A stretch of 10,421 nt of DNA, from the NCBI GenBank assembly GCA_947478315.1, contig CANJWF010000028.1, positions 1 to 10,421 on the forward strand, in the 5' to 3' direction. Below the pieces are notes generated by a model. The model was not told the DNA's origin. It searched no databases and saw only the letters and a list, made by a program, of their open reading frames with translations. The stretch is from Sphingobacteriaceae bacterium (GTDB lineage: Bacteria > Bacteroidota > Bacteroidia > Sphingobacteriales > Sphingobacteriaceae). This document shows, one piece after another, positions 6,549 through 10,421 of this stretch. A program made the position numbers and the translations under genes. The number at the start of each line of letters is the position of its first letter. The stretch's first letter is position 1.

Positions 6549-7835
6549 TTATCTGACTGCTATAGGTACATAAGTACGGTCAGTATGGCCAATATAGACC
6601 TGCCTTGGTCTTCCAATAGGTTCTTTCTGTTCTCTCATTTCCTTCCATTGTGCAATCCAACCAGGTAAACGACCTAATGCGAACAAAACAGGAAACATAT
6701 CTGTAGGAAACCCTAATGCCCGATATATAATACCTGAATAAAAATCTACATTGGGATATAATTTTCTCTCTACGAAGTAAGAATCATTTAACGCAAGTTC
6801 TTCTAAATTTTTAGCCATTTCTAATATTGGGTCATTTACTCCCAACTTGGTTAAAACATCATCACAAGCTTTTTTAATGATTTTAGCTCTAGGATCGAAA
6901 TTCTTGTAGACACGATGACCAAACCCCATTAACCTAAACGGATCATTTTTATCCTTAGCTTTATTAATCCACTTTTCTGCAGAACCACCGCCAATTTTTA
7001 TTTGCTCAAGCATTTCAATAACAGCCTGATTGGCACCTCCATGCAATGGACCCCAAAGAGCTGAAATACCCGCAGAAACAGACGAATACAAATTACATTC
7101 AGAAGAACCCACTATCCTAACAGTAGACGTAGAACAATTTTGTTCGTGATCAGCGTGCAATATCAATAACTTATCCATGGCAGACACTACAACTGGGTCT
7201 ATTAACACCTCTTCTGTGCGTTGACCAAAAGTCATGTTCAAAAAATTTGCTACATAGTTTAACTTATTCTGAGGATAAATAATCGGGTGACCTAAAGATT
7301 TTTTATATATCCAAGATACAATAGTTGTCATCTTTGCCAACAACTTAATAATCGTTAAGTCTAGTTCCTCCACAGTCGGATGAGGGTGTAACGATTCAGG
7401 ATAAAATGCAGAAAGCGAACATACCAAAGATGACAACTGACCCATCGGATGAGATTTCGAAGGAAAACCATCGAAAAATTTCTTCATATCTTCATGAATG
7501 AGTGTATGACGGCTAATCTGATACAAAAAAGCATTTAATTGGTCCTTATTAGGCAAATTTCCGTATACCAACAAATAAGCCACCTCTATGAAAGTAGATT
7601 TTTCCGCTAACTCTTCTATAGAATAACCTCTGTACTTTAAAATACCTTTTTCTCCATCCAGAAAAGTTATCGCGCTCTGCACAGCACCTGTATTTTTATA
7701 TCCACTATCTAAAGTAATATAGCCTGAAACATCTCTCAACTTGGATATATCTATAGCTTTCTCTGCTTCGGTACCTATAACAACGGGTAACTCGTAACTA
7801 TTTTCTTCTAACTGAAGTATGGCTTTTTCCGACAT
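6549..7835 (-). CDS. gltA: Citrate synthase (type II)
   Basis: It condenses acetyl-CoA and oxaloacetate to citrate, the entry step of the TCA cycle, in the cytosol. The 428 residues match the length of the hexameric, E. coli GltA-like type II group, including the N-terminal strand domain (about 1-60) that type I/archaeal-like enzymes lack. Active-site landmarks are present: LHADHEQN (226-233) for oxaloacetate, catalytic His265 in GPLHGGANQ, catalytic His307 in MGFGHRVYK, Arg316 in FDPR, and catalytic Asp364 in NVDFYSG. The C-terminal GRLPGWIAQWKE (388-399) and GRPRQVYIG (408-416) are also typical. It starts at an ATG with a perfect -7 box 27 bases upstream on its strand, diverges from the LysM gene, and is followed by a hairpin and hisIE. 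No missing residues or frameshift are seen. Confidence 0.97.
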   Translation of the reverse strand: MSEKAILQLEENSYELPVVIGTEAEKAIDISKLRDVSGYITLDSGYKNTGAVQSAITFLDGEKGILKYRGYSIEELAEKSTFIEVAYLLVYGNLPNKDQLNAFLYQISRHTLIHEDMKKFFDGFPSKSHPMGQLSSLVCSLSAFYPESLHPHPTVEELDLTIIKLLAKMTTIVSWIYKKSLGHPIIYPQNKLNYVANFLNMTFGQRTEEVLIDPVVVSAMDKLLILHADHEQNCSTSTVRIVGSSECNLYSSVSAGISALWGPLHGGANQAVIEMLEQIKIGGGSAEKWINKAKDKNDPFRLMGFGHRVYKNFDPRAKIIKKACDDVLTKLGVNDPILEMAKNLEELALNDSYFVERKLYPNVDFYSGIIYRALGFPTDMFPVLFALGRLPGWIAQWKEMREQKEPIGRPRQVYIGHTDRTYVPIAVR

Positions 7836-7861
7836 AAATGAATAATAATTAAAATGACAAA

Positions 7862-7869
7862 CAAAAATA
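7862..7869 (-). promoter_or_regulatory. Probable -7 promoter box of gltA
   Basis: On the minus strand this reads TATTTTTG, an exact match to TAnnTTTG, 26 bases before the gltA start. No TTG was found at the expected -33 distance, so the assignment rests on the -7 box alone. Confidence 0.45.
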
Positions 7870-7892
7870 CATTAATTAACCATAAAAAAAAC

Positions 7893-7939
7893 GCACTATC
7901 AAGATTCTTCATTTCAATATACTGCTTAAGCACTATCAA
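7893..7939 (+). repeat. Short direct repeats in the gltA/LysM divergent region
   Basis: The 10-base word GCACTATCAA occurs at 7893-7902 and again at 7930-7939, 37 bases apart. The same 210-base gap also holds a 10-bp inverted repeat, TTCTTCATTT (7905-7914) and AAATGAAGAA (7988-7997). Either could be a regulator site for the divergent gltA and LysM genes, but AT-rich DNA yields such words by chance. Confidence 0.35.
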
Positions 7940-8023
7940 TATTTTCGTAATTATTGAAAAACTTTACACACTAGTAATAAAGTGGTTAAATGAAGAAGAA
8001 TTTCAACTTGCTAAGTAATTTAT

Positions 8024-8031
8024 TATACTTG
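8024..8031 (+). promoter_or_regulatory. Possible -7 box for the LysM gene
   Basis: TATACTTG differs from TAnnTTTG at one position and ends 14 bases before the ATG at 8046. No well-spaced -33 TTG is present, so this is tentative. Confidence 0.3.
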
Positions 8032-8045
8032 TGGGTTTTTACTAA

Positions 8046-9473
8046 ATGGAGAACAAAAAAATTGTCATGATAAAAAAAACGATCTTACTATTACTATGCT
8101 GGGTAGCATTTTTCAATCCCAATGAATCAAAAGCATTCGTACAAAAAAAACAAAAAGAAAATAAAAACATAGAGAATAAACGTTCCATAAAGTTCATTAA
8201 ACACAAAATTACACTTAATGATATCGTAAATGGATTAAGTGCGGTATACGGAATTAACGTTACCAATCTCAAATTATACAATACAAAAAGTAATTTCAAT
8301 ATTGGAGATAGTATCGTTATACCCGCAGATAGCATAAAGACGGGATCACGGAAGGCTAAATCTTCGATTGATGACGAAGGTGTTGTTTGGACTAAGCGAG
8401 ATACCGTATTTGTAATAAAAATGGATACTTCTTCTTTAAATCATATAAAACCATCCAGTTTTACTTTAAACAATTCTACGCCAACGTTCAGCAATACAAC
8501 GTCTATTTTATCTTTGCCTAACGACAATTCAAATATCAACTTAACTCACAATCGTACACCTGAACCGAAAAATAAACCAAAAAAGGAGCTCCTAAAAGAA
8601 AACACACCAATAATTACATACACTGTAAAAAGTGGCGATAATATTGGGACAATCGCAGAAAATTTTAACACTACAGTAGAAGAAATAAAAAAGTTAAATA
8701 AACTTCGAAAAGCGAAAATTTTAGTTAATCAAAAATTAAAAATACGTAGCAATAGTTTAGACACACTAAACTCGAGCAATCTAACAAGTTTACCAAAAAC
8801 CATTAAGACTCCCTTAGAAGACAATCCTACGTTACATCAAAAACGTATTACTACCCTATATCGTGTAAAACGAGGGCAAACTCTCAGCGGAGTTGCCAAA
8901 AAATTTAACACAGAAACAGACAGCATAACTATTTGGAACAAATTAAGCTCCGATAGAGTACAAGCCGGTCAAATGTTAAAAATAAAAACGTTGAAGTATG
9001 TCGAGATTAATAGAAAAAAGCAAACTGAAGATGATAAAAACCCTTTAGAACAAGCCATACCATCTCTCGCGGAAGATAATTTCGGAGATGATTACTCTAA
9101 AGAAGATAGTCTATTGATAGCAAACGCTACCTCTGAAAGAAAAATAACCGTCAATCAATATGGACTTAGAGAAGTTAGTGAAAAAGGTGTTGCTCAATGG
9201 ATGCCTCACGAACAACTTAGTGAAAATAAAAGTTTAGCACTACACCGTACAGCCCCCATTGGAACGGTAATGAAAGTCTCTAACCCTAGAACAGGACGAA
9301 GCGTATTCGTAAAAATAGTTGGTAAATTTTCAGAAACAAATCTTACCAAAAATTCGATATTAATTGTATCCAAATCGGCTGCTATTGCCTTAGGTGTATT
9401 AAAAACTGCGCACACTACAGGAAACACATTACGATTTTTGGTACACGTTACCTACGGAGCAACGAAAGAATAA
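8046..9473 (+). CDS. Secreted LysM protein with C-terminal RlpA-like double-psi beta-barrel
   Basis: The 475-residue product begins with a signal peptide (hydrophobic ILLLLCWVAFF at 13-23, likely cleavage after ESKA at 30). The ATG at 8067 (residue 8) would give a more standard signal sequence and is a real alternative start. Three LysM-like, peptidoglycan-binding segments follow: a degenerate one (about 51-94), then two clear ones starting ITYTVKSGDNIGTIAENF (190-207) and TLYRVKRGQTLSGVAKKF (270-287). Ser/Asn/Lys-rich linkers separate them. The C-terminal part (about 378-468) resembles the RlpA/DPBB fold: ALHRTAPIGTVMKVSNPRTGRSVFVKIVG..., then ISKSAA-like VSKSAAIALG. The DRGPF motif of active RlpA is replaced here by VGKFSE, so the catalytic aspartate appears to be missing. 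A cell-wall binding or structural role is inferred. The gene diverges from gltA and is followed at once by repeat copy B. Confidence 0.88.
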   Translation: MENKKIVMIKKTILLLLCWVAFFNPNESKAFVQKKQKENKNIENKRSIKFIKHKITLNDIVNGLSAVYGINVTNLKLYNTKSNFNIGDSIVIPADSIKTGSRKAKSSIDDEGVVWTKRDTVFVIKMDTSSLNHIKPSSFTLNNSTPTFSNTTSILSLPNDNSNINLTHNRTPEPKNKPKKELLKENTPIITYTVKSGDNIGTIAENFNTTVEEIKKLNKLRKAKILVNQKLKIRSNSLDTLNSSNLTSLPKTIKTPLEDNPTLHQKRITTLYRVKRGQTLSGVAKKFNTETDSITIWNKLSSDRVQAGQMLKIKTLKYVEINRKKQTEDDKNPLEQAIPSLAEDNFGDDYSKEDSLLIANATSERKITVNQYGLREVSEKGVAQWMPHEQLSENKSLALHRTAPIGTVMKVSNPRTGRSVFVKIVGKFSETNLTKNSILIVSKSAAIALGVLKTAHTTGNTLRFLVHVTYGATKE

Positions 9474-9515
9474 ATAACATTTCATGAAGTTCAAGCACAA
9501 AATATTTTTTAACCC

Positions 9516-9659
9516 ATTCTGATGAAATGACCCTGAGCGAGTGCTCACCAACCGATAATGACACCGAAGGTTCATGAAGTCCTTAATAAGAAAAGGAAAC
9601 ACAACTGAATACATCGAAGATGCATGAATACCCTAAGAAAAACAAACACTAATGAATAA
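9516..9659 (-). repeat. Copy B of the dispersed repeat (inverted relative to 3848-3990)
   Basis: Read on the minus strand it contains two of the four units of copy A (unit 3 at 9612-9659, unit 4 at 9562-9611) plus flank. Similarity continues through CGGTTGG, a diverged 18-base stretch, then CATTTC(A/G)TCAGAAT. A left-flank match continues to about 9673, overlapping the start codon of the next gene. A further TTCATGAA palindrome at 9481-9488, right after the LysM stop, may be a remnant of another unit. The region 9474-9668 otherwise shows no promoter or gene. Confidence 0.85.
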
Positions 9660-9668
9660 TTTATTCTA

Positions 9669-10421
9669 ATGAAGTTCATATCAATTGTTGCAGTTACGTT
9701 ACTCATGACCTTAAAGCAAGGTTCTGCAACCCTTAAAAAATCACCCCAAGCGCCTACAATGTCCCCAAAAAAGGGAATAGGTCTGTCAGAATCAAGAGGA
9801 TTTGGTGCAGCTCAACTCGATTCATTACAAGTGAGTTGGTACTACAACTGGTCGTTCACTTCCGATATACATACCAACAAGACGTATATACCCATGGTAT
9901 TTTCGATTAACACCATTGAAAAAATCACAAAAAGTAAAATTATATTGGGATTTAATGAACCCGACAACAGCAATCAATCCGATATCTCTATAGATATGGC
10001 TTTAGACTATTGGTCTGCACTAGTACAAAATGCCGACAGAGTAGGTAGTCCTGCAACAGCAGGCAACCCTACTCAATCAGAAGGATGGCTATACCTATTT
10101 ATGCAACACAAACCTACCGTAGACTTTATTACCATGCACTGGTATAAAGGATGTAACATTCAAAAATTTATTGAGGATGTAAAAAACGTAATAGACACTT
10201 ACCACATGCCCGTTTGGATTACAGAGTTTGCCCCCCAAACAGTAGCAGAAAGTGCTCAAAAACCGCACAAATACACAGCCGAGCAAGTAGTGGAGTTTAT
10301 CAAAAAAGCCATTCATTTTTTAGAACAAGAACCTATGGTCGAAAAATATGCTTGGCACGATTCAAAAACAGGTAATTGTGCAATATTTACCGACAAAGGC
10401 GAATTAACTCTTATCGGTAAA
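9669..10421 (+). CDS. Asl1-like (GH128-type) glycoside hydrolase, 3'-truncated by the window edge
   Basis: An ATG at 9669 opens a frame of 251 codons with no stop before the window ends. The N-terminus (MKFISIVAVTLLMTLKQGSA) is a signal peptide with likely cleavage after residue 20, so the enzyme is exported. The remainder has the layout of the Asl1-like glycosyl hydrolase catalytic domain, a TIM barrel related to GH128 beta-1,3-glucanases: VSWYYNWS (55-62), ILGFNEPDN (92-100) with Glu97 as likely acid/base, SPATAGNP (127-134), DFITMHWY (152-159), and VWITEFAP (182-189) with Glu186 as likely nucleophile. The last residues (GELTLIGK) resemble the end of the domain, so only a short tail, or an added sorting domain, is missing. 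A glucan substrate is a family inference. It lies directly after repeat copy B, whose end overlaps its start codon, and no consensus promoter is visible. Confidence 0.85.
   Translation, partial: MKFISIVAVTLLMTLKQGSATLKKSPQAPTMSPKKGIGLSESRGFGAAQLDSLQVSWYYNWSFTSDIHTNKTYIPMVFSINTIEKITKSKIILGFNEPDNSNQSDISIDMALDYWSALVQNADRVGSPATAGNPTQSEGWLYLFMQHKPTVDFITMHWYKGCNIQKFIEDVKNVIDTYHMPVWITEFAPQTVAESAQKPHKYTAEQVVEFIKKAIHFLEQEPMVEKYAWHDSKTGNCAIFTDKGELTLIGK

Noticed and set aside
8042..8335. 97-residue minus-strand frame with hydrophobic segments
   Set aside because: It lies opposite the signal peptide and first LysM segment of a well-supported gene and has no features of its own.
9429..9614. 61-residue minus-strand frame overlapping copy B, sharing DFMNLRCH with the frame in copy A
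   Set aside because: The shared peptide is explained by the shared DNA repeat; the frame also overlaps the end of the LysM gene.
3684..9673. A transposon or integron bounded by the inverted repeats
   Set aside because: No transposase, integrase or target-site duplication was seen, and the enclosed genes include core metabolic genes, so a composite mobile element is unlikely.
10095..10316. 73-residue minus-strand frame
   Set aside because: It is the antisense of the glycosidase catalytic domain, whose motifs are clear on the plus strand.

Overview
The window looks like an ordinary stretch of chromosome from a member of the Bacteroidota. The DNA is AT-rich, genes lack recognisable Shine-Dalgarno sequences, some upstream regions carry the Bacteroidota -7 box TAnnTTTG, and there is an SCKK-type lipoprotein. 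The TonB-like protein, the LysM/double-psi-barrel protein and the glycosidase are also of types familiar from this phylum. Genus cannot be resolved. No phage, defence, CRISPR, rRNA or tRNA locus was recognised.

Positions 1-2292 hold a rightward cluster: the 3' part of a CsgG/FlgO-like envelope protein with a beta-rich C-terminal half, a 97-residue protein of unknown function, and a lipoprotein. It ends at a perfect 20-bp hairpin with A and T tracts on opposite sides, which should terminate transcription from both directions because glyA (serine hydroxymethyltransferase) converges on it from the other strand.

Positions 3586-4202 form a 617-base intergenic region that contains a degenerate tandem repeat array (about 3684-3990). 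A shorter copy in the opposite orientation lies 5.5 kb away at 9516-9659. The pair encloses a TonB-like energy transducer (4203-5018), a short-chain dehydrogenase (5146-5856), leftward hisIE (5879-6487) and gltA (6549-7835), and a LysM/RlpA-like cell-wall protein (8046-9473). Just after the second copy, with its start codon inside the end of the repeat, begins an Asl1-like (GH128-type) glycosidase that runs off the right edge (9669-10421).

Functionally the window mixes central metabolism (one-carbon units, TCA entry, two histidine steps) with envelope proteins (CsgG-like, lipoprotein, TonB-like, LysM, glycosidase). The genes do not form one obvious pathway; hisIE and the TonB-like gene both lack their usual partners here. 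The most unusual content is the noncoding repeat family. Its units end in TTCATG followed by a tiny hairpin whose stem sequence changes from unit to unit while base pairing is kept, which suggests an element recognised by structure, either a REP-like DNA element or a small RNA.
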